DNA of 7,426 nucleotides from Pseudomonadota bacterium (GCA_023419055.1 JAEZYO010000165.1:1-7426), one strand, 5' to 3'; numbered from the stretch's first letter, positions 1-5,772 are shown. Program-made: numbers and translations. Notes: generated by a model from the sequence alone, not told the origin.

Positions 1-283
1 ACGTCGCGGGCAGCGCCGTACAGGTGTTGGCGGCGCCGCCCGTACCGCCCGTACCCGCCGTGCCGGCCGTGCCCCCACTCCCGGCCGCCGCGCCGGCCGT
101 GCCGCCGGTACCGGCCGCCGAACTTCCCGCAGCCCCGCCACCCGTCCCAGCCGTCCCACCGGTCGCGCCGGTTGCGCCGGCGCCCGTCTGGCCGCCCGGC
201 TGGGAGTCCTCGGAGGAGCAACCGACTGCAATCAAGCTAAATGCGCACAACGACTTCAGTAAGAACCTCGAATAAATACCCAT
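1..283 (-). CDS. Lipoprotein with Gly/Ala/Thr linker, 5' part only (runs off left edge)
   Basis: Only the first 94 codons are visible. From the ATG at 283 the protein opens with a signal peptide: basic residues R6 and K10, a hydrophobic stretch at 11-20, and a lipobox ending A-V-G-C with the lipidated cysteine at C22. An acidic/Ser patch (SSEDSQ) follows, then about 55 residues made almost only of Gly, Ala, Thr and Ser (30-85). The last visible residues, N-T-C-T-A-L-P-A-T, look like the start of a folded domain. It should be exported, lipidated and anchored in the outer membrane or on the surface; the effector domain is outside the window, so no function can be given. An in-frame ATG at 295 would add four residues (MVLG) and cannot be excluded, because neither start has a well-spaced Shine-Dalgarno. 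The reading frame is open throughout. It is divergent from purU. Confidence 0.8.
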   Translation of the reverse strand, partial: MGIYSRFLLKSLCAFSLIAVGCSSEDSQPGGQTGAGATGATGGTAGTGGGAAGSSAAGTGGTAGAAAGSGGTAGTAGTGGTGGAANTCTALPAT

Positions 284-304
284 TCCTAAGACCATCCTCG
301 TGAG

Positions 305-321
305 TCCCCAGAGCGTGGGGA
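305..321. other. Short perfect inverted repeat (hairpin) upstream of the left lipoprotein
   Basis: TCCCCA (305-310) and TGGGGA (316-321) are exact reverse complements around a 5-nt loop, GAGCG. In the minus-strand transcript it would sit 9 to 25 nt upstream of the alternative ATG at 295, and 21 nt or more upstream of the ATG at 283. It could be a leader hairpin, an operator or chance. No T-run follows it on either strand, so it is not a typical intrinsic terminator. Confidence 0.35.
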
Positions 322-410
322 ATTGATCACCCATTCGTGAGGATTCGAACACAAGTCCCCGGGTATGTCGACGGCCCCGGCACCTAAACGGCCGCTCCCC
401 CTATCGGCGC

Positions 411-416
411 TATACC
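411..416 (+). promoter_or_regulatory. Possible -10 box of purU
   Basis: TATACC lies 9 nt upstream of the purU ATG at 426. If it is a -10 element, transcription would begin about 6-8 nt downstream, giving a leaderless or nearly leaderless mRNA. This fits the lack of any purine-rich Shine-Dalgarno in the pyrimidine-rich stretch 414-425. No good -35 hexamer is seen 16-18 bp upstream, so the call is weak. Confidence 0.25.
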
Positions 417-425
417 TCTCTGCCT

Positions 426-1286
426 ATGTCCCAGCCCGAGCTCGCGACCCTTCTGGTGTCCTGTCCGGATCGCCGCGGCATCGTCGCTACCCTGGCGCAG
501 GTGCTCTACGGCTACGGCGCGAACATTCTCGACTCGAGCCAGCACACCGACTCGGCTGCCGAGATGTTCTTCCAGCGAATCCATTTCGATCTGGCGGAGC
601 TCCAAGCCGACCGTCGCACTTTCGAGCGCGCGGTGCAGGAAGTGGCCGAGCGTTTCGGCATGGAACATCGCCTGCTCTACGGCGACAGGCGGAAGCGCGT
701 CGCGCTCTTCGTCTCCAAGTACGATCACTGCCTCTACGATCTTTTGCTCCGCCACCGTTCGAAGGAGCTCGCCTGCGACATCGCGCTCGTCGTCTCGAAC
801 CACCCGGATCTCGAGCCCGTGGCGCAGAGCTTCGGGGTTCCTTTCGTGCTCTCGCCGAAGGATCCCGCCAACAAGGTGCAGCAAGAGCACGGCGAGATCG
901 AGCTTCTGCGTCGTTACGAGGTCGATCTCGTCATCCTCGCCCGTTACATGCAGGTGTTGGGGGAGGAGTTCGTCACGCAGTTCCAGAACCGAGTGATCAA
1001 CATCCACCACTCGTTTCTGCCCGCGTTCGTGGGCGGAAAGCCGTATCACCAGGCGCATGATCGCGGGGTGAAGCTCATCGGCGTGACGGCGCACTACGCC
1101 ACCAAGACGCTCGACGAGGGGCCGATCATCGAGCAAGACGTGGTGCGGTGCTCGCACCGCGATTCGGTCGAGGACCTGATCCGCAAGGGCCGCGATCTCG
1201 AGAAGGTGGTGCTCGCGCGCGCCGTGCGTTCGCACCTCGATGATCGCGTCCTCGTTTACGGCAACAAGACCGTCGTCTTCGATTGA
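426..1286 (+). CDS. purU: Formyltetrahydrofolate deformylase
   Basis: PurU hydrolyses 10-formyltetrahydrofolate to tetrahydrofolate and formate in the cytoplasm. In E. coli this balances the one-carbon pool and supplies formate to PurT for purine synthesis. The 286-residue length is normal for the family. Residues about 6-80 form an N-terminal ACT domain (start LATLLVSCPDRRGIV), the usual regulatory module. Residues about 90-275 are the formyltransferase-type hydrolase domain, with the family block INIHHSFLPAFVGGKPYHQA at 191-210 followed by HDRG and LDEGPIIEQD. By comparison with the PurN/PurU fold the catalytic triad is N192, H194 and D230; the His-Asp spacing of 36 residues matches PurN. 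The ATG at 426 is the only ATG/GTG/TTG in this frame near the conserved N-terminus. There is no clear ribosome binding site. It stands alone, with no folate or purine genes next to it. A long antisense ORF opposite it is a composition artefact. Confidence 0.96.
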   Translation: MSQPELATLLVSCPDRRGIVATLAQVLYGYGANILDSSQHTDSAAEMFFQRIHFDLAELQADRRTFERAVQEVAERFGMEHRLLYGDRRKRVALFVSKYDHCLYDLLLRHRSKELACDIALVVSNHPDLEPVAQSFGVPFVLSPKDPANKVQQEHGEIELLRRYEVDLVILARYMQVLGEEFVTQFQNRVINIHHSFLPAFVGGKPYHQAHDRGVKLIGVTAHYATKTLDEGPIIEQDVVRCSHRDSVEDLIRKGRDLEKVVLARAVRSHLDDRVLVYGNKTVVFD

Positions 1287-1322
1287 GGCGCGCCCCTCGT
1301 CGCTGCGGGCCGCGGGGCTTCG
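1287..1322. terminator. Convergent gap with weak GC hairpin (possible shared terminator)
   Basis: The 36 bp between the purU stop and the stop of the convergent lipoprotein gene are GC-rich. GCCCC (1292-1296) can pair with GGGGC (1314-1318), but the loop is 17 nt and no T-run follows on either strand. It may serve as a weak bidirectional terminator. It is not a textbook intrinsic one. Confidence 0.25.
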
Positions 1323-2363
1323 CTACGGCGTGAAACCGACGTCGTCGATCTTGAAGTCGATCGGCGCCGGAACCGCGATGTAGGTCGGCATGTCGTTCGG
1401 ATCGTTCGGGTCGTCGACGAAGGCGGGATCGGCGACGAACTCGAGCCCCGCCGAGAACTGCATGCCCGTGAGGCGTGCTCCCGTGGCGGGCACCTCCGTC
1501 GTACCTGCGGTGCCGTTCGTGAACATCGCCCACGGCAAGGTGATCTCGGTCCAGTCGGCGGTGACCGGGATGTCCGCGACGGAGGGGCCCTTGCAAGTGT
1601 CCGCGGCGCCGGCGCACGTGCCTCCGCCCGCGGGGTCCGCTGCGGGCGGGTTCGTGTCCTCCATCGCGAGCGTGAGCGAAACGGTGCCGAGCGGCACGCT
1701 GCCGCGCACCCAGAACGAGAGCCCCGAGAACGAGGACGCGTCGATGCAGCCGAACCAGATCCCCGTCGCGGCGCCCCACGCCCCGGGCTGGAGATCGACG
1801 GCGGTGTAGCTCCGCACCAGGCTGATCCCCCAGTTGCTGGCGTGCCCCGCCAAGATCGAGAAGGTGCTCGTCCCGAGCTCGGCGCCCGTGGTCGGATCGT
1901 CGTCGAAGAAGTAGCTGCCCGCGTAGGTCGCGGCGGTGCCGGGCACCAGGAAGACGAAGTCGCTCGCTCCGACGGTCCCGTCGTACGCCTCGAAATCGGC
2001 GAGGATTGGACTCGTGACGGTGGCTTCCGTCGCGCAATCTTTCACGACCGCTCCGGTGCCTCCCGCGCCGCCGCTCCCCGCCGTGCCACCGCTCGCGCTG
2101 GCGCCGGCGTTGCCCGCCGTGCCTCCGGTAGCGATCCCAGCGCTCCCGCCGAGCCCCGCGCTCGCTCCGCCCGCGCTCGGTGCGCCGCCGCTCGTCCCGA
2201 CTCCGCCGCTGCCGCTCGCGGCTCCTGCGGACGCGCCGGCTCCGCTCGTCTGGTTCCCGCCTTCCGGCGTCGTGCTCTGCGTGCACGCTGCGACGAGCGC
2301 AACGGCGAGCAAGGCGGCCGAACCTATCCCGACACGGAGCTCACGTTCCCTCGCGCTCTGCAC
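1323..2363 (-). CDS. Lipoprotein with C-terminal carbohydrate-binding-like beta-sandwich domain
   Basis: I do not recognise a named family with certainty. From a GTG at 2363 the 346-residue product has a clear lipoprotein signal: basic/charged residues 1-10, a hydrophobic core at 11-26, and lipobox L-V-A-A-C with the lipidated cysteine at C27. Residues about 34-106 are a Gly/Ala/Ser/Thr linker. Residues about 107-346 form the folded part. It opens with ILADFEAYDG, has a central S-F-S-G-L-S-F-W-V-R-G block (211-221), a W-T-E-I-T-L-P-W segment (271-278) and ends in I-D-F-K-I-D-D-V-G-F. This pattern of beta strands closing on a 'DFKIDDVGF' strand is typical of CBM11/CIA30-like galactose-binding jelly rolls; I infer this from pattern only. 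Cysteines at 110, 206, 250 and 257 may form disulfides. AGGG lies just 3 nt before the GTG, a tight spacing. An in-frame ATG at 2566 would bury the signal peptide and is rejected. The gene is divergent from the GH12 glucanase, which suggests a joint role in glycan capture or breakdown at the surface. Confidence 0.82.
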   Translation of the reverse strand: MQSARERELRVGIGSAALLAVALVAACTQSTTPEGGNQTSGAGASAGAASGSGGVGTSGGAPSAGGASAGLGGSAGIATGGTAGNAGASASGGTAGSGGAGGTGAVVKDCATEATVTSPILADFEAYDGTVGASDFVFLVPGTAATYAGSYFFDDDPTTGAELGTSTFSILAGHASNWGISLVRSYTAVDLQPGAWGAATGIWFGCIDASSFSGLSFWVRGSVPLGTVSLTLAMEDTNPPAADPAGGGTCAGAADTCKGPSVADIPVTADWTEITLPWAMFTNGTAGTTEVPATGARLTGMQFSAGLEFVADPAFVDDPNDPNDMPTYIAVPAPIDFKIDDVGFTP

Positions 2364-2385
2364 GCACGCACCCTGCCACGGATCT

Positions 2386-2405
2386 TCGAGCACTCGAGTG
2401 CTCGA
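2386..2405. promoter_or_regulatory. Perfect 20-bp palindrome, candidate operator
   Basis: TCGAGCACTC at 2386-2395 is followed directly by its exact reverse complement GAGTGCTCGA at 2396-2405, with no spacer. It lies 22 bp upstream of the minus-strand lipoprotein start (2363) and about 160 bp upstream of the glucanase. The symmetry suits binding by a dimeric repressor or activator. In RNA a gapless palindrome makes a less favourable hairpin, so a DNA site is the likelier reading. The composition (CTCGAG core) also occurs by chance in such GC-rich DNA, but 20 bp of exact symmetry is unlikely. Confidence 0.5.
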
Positions 2406-2502
2406 GCCGCAAGAAGCTCTTCGACGACCAGCGTCGCTGCGCTCGTACCAGCGGTGCTCTGCTAACGTCCGCCGCTCGCGCGCGCCACCAATAGTGAGCT
2501 CG

Positions 2503-2538
2503 ATTCGACTCTGCGTCGAATTGTTCAACACGTCGAAC
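2503..2538. promoter_or_regulatory. Three GTCGAA-type half-sites, candidate operator cluster
   Basis: ATTCGAC (2503-2509) and GTCGAAT (2515-2521) form a perfect 7-bp inverted repeat around the 5-bp spacer TCTGC. A third copy, GTCGAAC, lies at 2532-2538 in the same direction as the second, 17 bp further on. The cluster ends 24 bp before the glucanase ATG, where a regulator would overlap or flank the promoter. The 17-bp centre-to-centre inverted layout is the usual size for helix-turn-helix dimers. The regulator is unknown. Confidence 0.45.
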
Positions 2539-2562
2539 GGAGTGCCGCGCAGATAGGTCGTC

Positions 2563-4158
2563 ATGCGCTTTACGACAATCTCCGCCGTTGCTGGTTGCGT
2601 TACCGTCTGCGCGGTCGTGTCCGCCTGCGGGCAAGGCGCTTCGACTACTTCGGACAGTCCGGGGTCGAGCGCCGGCACGACGGGGAGCGGCGGAGTTCCG
2701 GGCAATTCGGCGGGTTCCGGCGGGAGCACCGGCGCCGTCGCGGGCACCGCCGGTAGCGCTGGCGGAACCTCTTCCAGCGGTGGGAGCACGGGCGGCGGCG
2801 CGAGCGTGTGCAGCCCTGCGGCGATGGCGTGCGGTTGCCCCGATCTAGAGCTCGACGAACAGAATTGCGGAGCGTGCGGCGCGGTGTGCGGGCAGCACCA
2901 GTCTTGCCAGAGCGGCACGTGCGCTTGCGCCCTGGGCTTCGCCGATTGTGGAGCGGGCTGCGTCGAGGTCGCTTCCGACCCGAAGAACTGCGGGGATTGC
3001 GGCAACGTCTGCGGCGCGGGTCTCGTGTGCTCACAGGGAGCGTGCGCGGCAGGGTGCGCGGGCGGGCTCACCGCGTGCAACGGCGCGTGCGCCGACCTGA
3101 CGGGCAGCCCCGTGCACTGCGGAGCCTGCAACAACGCGTGTCCCGACGATCAGGATTGCTGGCAGAGCCAATGTCGCTGCCCGACTGGCAAGGCGTCGTG
3201 CAACGGCGGCGCTTGCCAGGACGTGACGAGCGACGAGCAGAACTGCGGCGAATGCGGCAGGGTGTGCCCCGCCGGCTCGACCTGCACGGCGGGCGAGTGC
3301 GTCTGCCCCGAAGTTCAGACCGCCTGTGGCAACACCTGCGCCGATCTGACGCTCGACGAGCAACACTGCGGGACCTGCGGCAAGGTATGTTCGGGGAGCA
3401 CGCAGTGCTTGTCGGGCGGCTGCGTGGACCCGACGAGCGTGAACTGCGGGAGCGCGTCTCAAGCAGGTAAGACGTGCACCAAGGACGCGTTCATCGAGAC
3501 GTCGAAGTACTGGATCAACAACAACCAATGGGGCTCGGACACGGGCAGCGGCTCGCAGTGCATCTGGAAGACGTGTGCGAGCGGAGACCTCGTGGGGTGG
3601 GGGACGAGCTGGCAATGGACCGGTCAGTCGAACTCGGTGAAGACCTACGCGGCGCTGGTCTTCGGCTGGCAATGGGGTTGGAAGATCCAGAACACCGGGT
3701 TGCCGGTGCAGATCTCCTCGAACAAGAACGTCAGCTGCGGCTGGTCGTTCAACGTCACGATGCAGAACACGAACACCTTGAACGTCGCTTACGACATGTG
3801 GGTGCACGCGATCTCGAACCCCGACTACGCGAACGATCCCACCGACGAGATCATGGTCTGGCTCTATCGCTCGAACGGAGCGGGGCCGATCGGCACCAAG
3901 ACGACGACGGTGAGCCTCGCTGGATCGAACTGGGACCTCTACGAGGGGAACGGTGGCGCGTCCTGGAAGGTGTTCTCGTTCGTGCGCACGTCGAACGCCA
4001 CGACCGCGGTGATGAACATGATGGACTTCCCGCGCTACCTGGTCGCGCAGAGCAAGATGTCCGGCTCGAAGTACCTCTCCAGCGTGCAGGCGGGCACCGA
4101 AGTCTTCATCGGACAGGGCCAGCTCGACACGAACGGCTTCTACTGCCGCGTGCAGTGA
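2563..4158 (+). CDS. Surface lipoprotein endo-glucanase, GH12, with five Cys-rich repeats
   Basis: This 531-residue protein is a predicted secreted beta-1,4-glucan or xyloglucan endohydrolase. Order of parts: a signal peptide with lipobox V-S-A-C (lipidated C22); a Gly/Ser/Ala linker (about 33-80); five tandem Cys-rich repeats (about 94-287); a GH12 catalytic domain (about 305-529, the normal GH12 size). GH12 marks are N-N-N-Q-W-G (319-324), V-F-G-W-Q-W-G, G-L-P-V-Q-I-S-S, Y-D-M-W, the nucleophile motif D-E-I-M-V-W-L (E429), W-D-L-Y, F-S-F-V-R, and the acid/base motif Q-A-G-T-E-V-F (E513). C305 and C333 match the usual N-terminal disulfide. GH12 enzymes retain anomeric configuration and act on cellulose, mixed-linkage glucan or xyloglucan; which one cannot be told here. 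ATG 2563 has AGG 5 nt upstream and puts the signal peptide at the very N-terminus. It is divergent from the lipoprotein at 1323-2363 and convergent, 3 nt away, with the TPR gene. A lipid-anchored GH12 with this repeat array is unusual, since most GH12 enzymes are freely secreted. Confidence 0.93.
   Translation: MRFTTISAVAGCVTVCAVVSACGQGASTTSDSPGSSAGTTGSGGVPGNSAGSGGSTGAVAGTAGSAGGTSSSGGSTGGGASVCSPAAMACGCPDLELDEQNCGACGAVCGQHQSCQSGTCACALGFADCGAGCVEVASDPKNCGDCGNVCGAGLVCSQGACAAGCAGGLTACNGACADLTGSPVHCGACNNACPDDQDCWQSQCRCPTGKASCNGGACQDVTSDEQNCGECGRVCPAGSTCTAGECVCPEVQTACGNTCADLTLDEQHCGTCGKVCSGSTQCLSGGCVDPTSVNCGSASQAGKTCTKDAFIETSKYWINNNQWGSDTGSGSQCIWKTCASGDLVGWGTSWQWTGQSNSVKTYAALVFGWQWGWKIQNTGLPVQISSNKNVSCGWSFNVTMQNTNTLNVAYDMWVHAISNPDYANDPTDEIMVWLYRSNGAGPIGTKTTTVSLAGSNWDLYEGNGGASWKVFSFVRTSNATTAVMNMMDFPRYLVAQSKMSGSKYLSSVQAGTEVFIGQGQLDTNGFYCRVQ
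2842..3423 (+). repeat. Five tandem Cys-rich protein repeats inside the GH12 gene
   Basis: Residues about 94-287 hold five copies of a unit built on D-x(1-5)-(N/H)-C-G-x-C-x(3)-C-x(5)-C-x(4)-C. The first cysteine of the C-G-x-C core falls at residues 102, 143, 186, 228 and 269, a period of 41-43 residues. Units 1, 4 and 5 share D-E-Q before the core. Unit 3 is the most diverged (H-C-G-A-C-N-N-A-C). The pattern resembles the Stig1-like (PF04885-type) Cys-rich repeats frequent in myxobacterial exported proteins; I give that name from memory of the motif. They probably form a disulfide-stiffened stalk or a binding module between membrane anchor and enzyme. Confidence 0.8.
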
Positions 4159-4161
4159 GCC

Positions 4162-5772
4162 CTACTTCTTCGGCGCGAACCTCCTCGCGATCTCACAACC
4201 TTTGGTCACGCCGAGCTCGCAGGCTTTCTCGGCGTCGCGAATCGCCGCGTCCATCTGCCGGATGGCGCGGTACGCACCTCCTCGTTCGAGGTACCCTCTG
4301 CCCTCGTTGGGGTGGCGGGTCAGGTGCTCGGTCCAGTGCTCGATGACCTCCGCGAAACGACCGCGCTTCGCGAGCGCGGCGTCGAGAGCGAGGTACGCTT
4401 CGAACACGTCGTCTTTTCGAGCACGCGCGGTCAGCCGTTCGATCTCCTCGGGATCGAGGTTCGGGCTTCCGCGCCGCAGTAGTTCGTCTCGCCAGCGCCG
4501 GGTTTCGGCGCGGTCGGGCTGGATGAAGAGCGCGAGCTCGTACGCCGCGAGCGCCTCCCTGGCTCGGCCCGCGTTGAAGTGTTGGTTGCCGGCGAACTCG
4601 AGACCTCCCGCGTAGGTCGCTCGGTTATCCAGGCCCTCCGTAGGATTGAGCTCGAGCGCCTTGGCGAAGCTCTCGCCCGCTCGCTCGAACTCCTTGAGCT
4701 TGAAGAGAGCGTGCGCGCGCTTTCGCAGCACGTCCTCGAGCTCGGGCCGAAGGGCGAGCGCGCGATCATACTCGGCGGCAGCTGACCTGAAGTCACCGAG
4801 GAGGGCCTGAGCCTCGCCCCGCTTTTCGAAGAAGTTCCAGTGCTCCCCGAAGCTCTGCGCCCTGATGGCAGCCGCGAGCGCACCTTGATGGTCCTTCGCC
4901 GTCATGAGGTCGTCGGCGCGCGCCAGCTCGACGACTCCGGGCAAGAGCTTGAGCCTCGGGTTGCGTGATGCCTCGAGCTGCGCGCGGTCCGCTATCGCGC
5001 TCATGCGCGCGTAGGAGCCGCCCCAGCGCGGCGGTTGCGCCGCCATGGCCATGAAGTAGAGCCGAAAGGAGAGCGGGAAGCGCGTCACGGCCCGCTCGAA
5101 CGCCTGTTGTGCGCGTCCGTGATGCTTGCCGTCCGAAATCAAGCTGAGGTGGACGTCGAGCGCATCTGGCTCGAGCGCGAGCGCGCGCTCGTAGTCCTGT
5201 CGAGCCCGATCGAGCTCGGCGTTCATGGCTGCAAGCTGCGCAGGGGGCGTTTTGGAGATGTACTCTCCGCCGCGGTAGTGGCTCGCGAGCGAAGAACGGT
5301 AGTTTCCGCGCGCCGCGTAGGGCGCAAAGGAGTTCGGATGCCGCGCCACCCACTCGTCGAGGAGCGCCGCGAACGACGGATCTTTCGCGCCGAACGCGGA
5401 GAGCGCGTCCGTAGGCCAATACTCCTTGCGGAAGTCGGCCTCGAACTCTCGCTGTAGATCCTCGATGTAGCGCGTCAACTCGTCGAAGCGACGATTCCTG
5501 AGCAGCGCGTGCATGCAGAGGATGCTCACGGTCTTTTTCGGATACCCGTATGCGTCCTTCCCTTCCTCTCCGACGAAGACGAGCTCCGAGGGCACGGCCG
5601 TCGGTGGGAGCGGGTGCACCTCGACGGGTTTGCGAGCAGGAGCCACGCTCGCCGAGCTCACGCTCACCCGCGACTGATAGAGCCTCTCCCCGAGCTTCAG
5701 CGCCACGAGCGCTACTCCCCCCGAGACAGAGAGCGCGGCCACGACTGCGACGACGGCCACCCATTTCCTCAT
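4162..5772 (-). CDS. Membrane-anchored DUF4034/TPR repeat protein
   Basis: The 536-residue product has one N-terminal hydrophobic segment (about 5-27, after M-R-K) with no lipobox and no clear cleavage site, so I read it as a signal anchor with the rest outside the cytoplasm. Residues about 85-265 resemble DUF4034: a F-D-E-L-x(2)-Y-I core near 96-103, the W-x-A-R-H-P-x-S segment near 141-148, an A-A-R-G block, and the P-P-R-W-G-G-S motif at 247-253. Residues about 315-420 contain TPR-like helical pairs (A-L-L-G-D-F-x(5)-E-Y-D-R-A-L-A-L-x-P and two more). A further TPR/Sel1-like pair lies at 456-525, ending in A-C-E-L-G-V-T-K-G-C. TPRs bind other proteins; no partner is suggested here. The ATG at 5772 places the hydrophobic segment at the N-terminus; its ribosome binding site is weak (TGAG, 5 nt upstream). 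It is convergent with the glucanase and divergent from the ABC-F gene. Function unknown. Confidence 0.88.
   Translation of the reverse strand: MRKWVAVVAVVAALSVSGGVALVALKLGERLYQSRVSVSSASVAPARKPVEVHPLPPTAVPSELVFVGEEGKDAYGYPKKTVSILCMHALLRNRRFDELTRYIEDLQREFEADFRKEYWPTDALSAFGAKDPSFAALLDEWVARHPNSFAPYAARGNYRSSLASHYRGGEYISKTPPAQLAAMNAELDRARQDYERALALEPDALDVHLSLISDGKHHGRAQQAFERAVTRFPLSFRLYFMAMAAQPPRWGGSYARMSAIADRAQLEASRNPRLKLLPGVVELARADDLMTAKDHQGALAAAIRAQSFGEHWNFFEKRGEAQALLGDFRSAAAEYDRALALRPELEDVLRKRAHALFKLKEFERAGESFAKALELNPTEGLDNRATYAGGLEFAGNQHFNAGRAREALAAYELALFIQPDRAETRRWRDELLRRGSPNLDPEEIERLTARARKDDVFEAYLALDAALAKRGRFAEVIEHWTEHLTRHPNEGRGYLERGGAYRAIRQMDAAIRDAEKACELGVTKGCEIARRFAPKK

Larger units (their letters stand above)
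284..425. promoter_or_regulatory. Divergent intergenic region, lipoprotein / purU
   Basis: This 142-bp spacer separates two divergent genes and must hold both promoters, but I see no clear -35/-10 pair for either. Visible elements are a short perfect hairpin at 305-321, an 8-bp direct repeat ACCCATTC at 278-285 and 329-336 (the first copy overlaps the lipoprotein start), and a TATACC box at 411-416 just upstream of purU. It is more AT-rich around 270-350 than the coding DNA on either side, as expected for a promoter region. Confidence 0.5.
2364..2562. promoter_or_regulatory. Divergent control region of the lipoprotein / GH12 glucanase pair
   Basis: These 199 bp lie between two divergent start codons and carry more symmetry than the other spacers in the window: a perfect 20-bp palindrome at 2386-2405 and an inverted repeat plus a third half-site of GTCGAA type at 2503-2538. 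No convincing sigma-70 -35/-10 pair was found for either gene. The glucanase has a plausible ribosome binding site (AGG at 2555-2557, 5 nt from the ATG). No gene is seen inside the spacer. Confidence 0.6.

Noticed and set aside
24..275. Plus-strand Pro/Ala/Val-rich 83-residue ORF
   Set aside because: It is the antisense of the Gly/Ala/Thr linker of the minus-strand lipoprotein, which has a proper signal peptide and lipobox. Pro/Val/Ala repeats are what that linker gives when read backwards.
330..425. tRNA-like T-loop sequence (GTTCGAATC on the minus strand, 341-349)
   Set aside because: The T-loop core matches, but the flanking 5-bp T stem has two mismatches, and no acceptor stem or anticodon arm could be paired. 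At most a decayed remnant or chance.
365..1060. 231-residue plus-strand ORF overlapping purU
   Set aside because: Arg/Ala/Pro-rich out-of-frame product of the purU sequence, with no recognisable domain.
384..1235. 283-residue minus-strand ORF opposite purU
   Set aside because: It lies entirely antisense to a clear purU and has a biased, low-complexity composition typical of GC-rich shadow frames.
1126..2286. 386-residue Arg-rich minus-strand ORF across the lipoprotein gene
   Set aside because: Out-of-frame shadow: extremely Arg-rich, overlaps the end of purU antisense, no domain.
2476..2484. CG-alternating run in the divergent spacer
   Set aside because: A short CGCGCGCG run is common in DNA of this composition and has no sign of function.
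2364..3134. N-terminal extension of the minus-strand lipoprotein to upstream ATGs
   Set aside because: It would run antisense through the start of the GH12 gene and place the hydrophobic signal and lipobox deep inside the protein. The GTG at 2363 gives a normal lipoprotein N-terminus.
2808..3470. Arg-rich plus-strand ORF inside the Cys-repeat region, and the 3474-4346 ORF after it
   Set aside because: Alternate frames of the GH12 gene. The real frame shows ordered Cys repeats and a complete GH12 domain.
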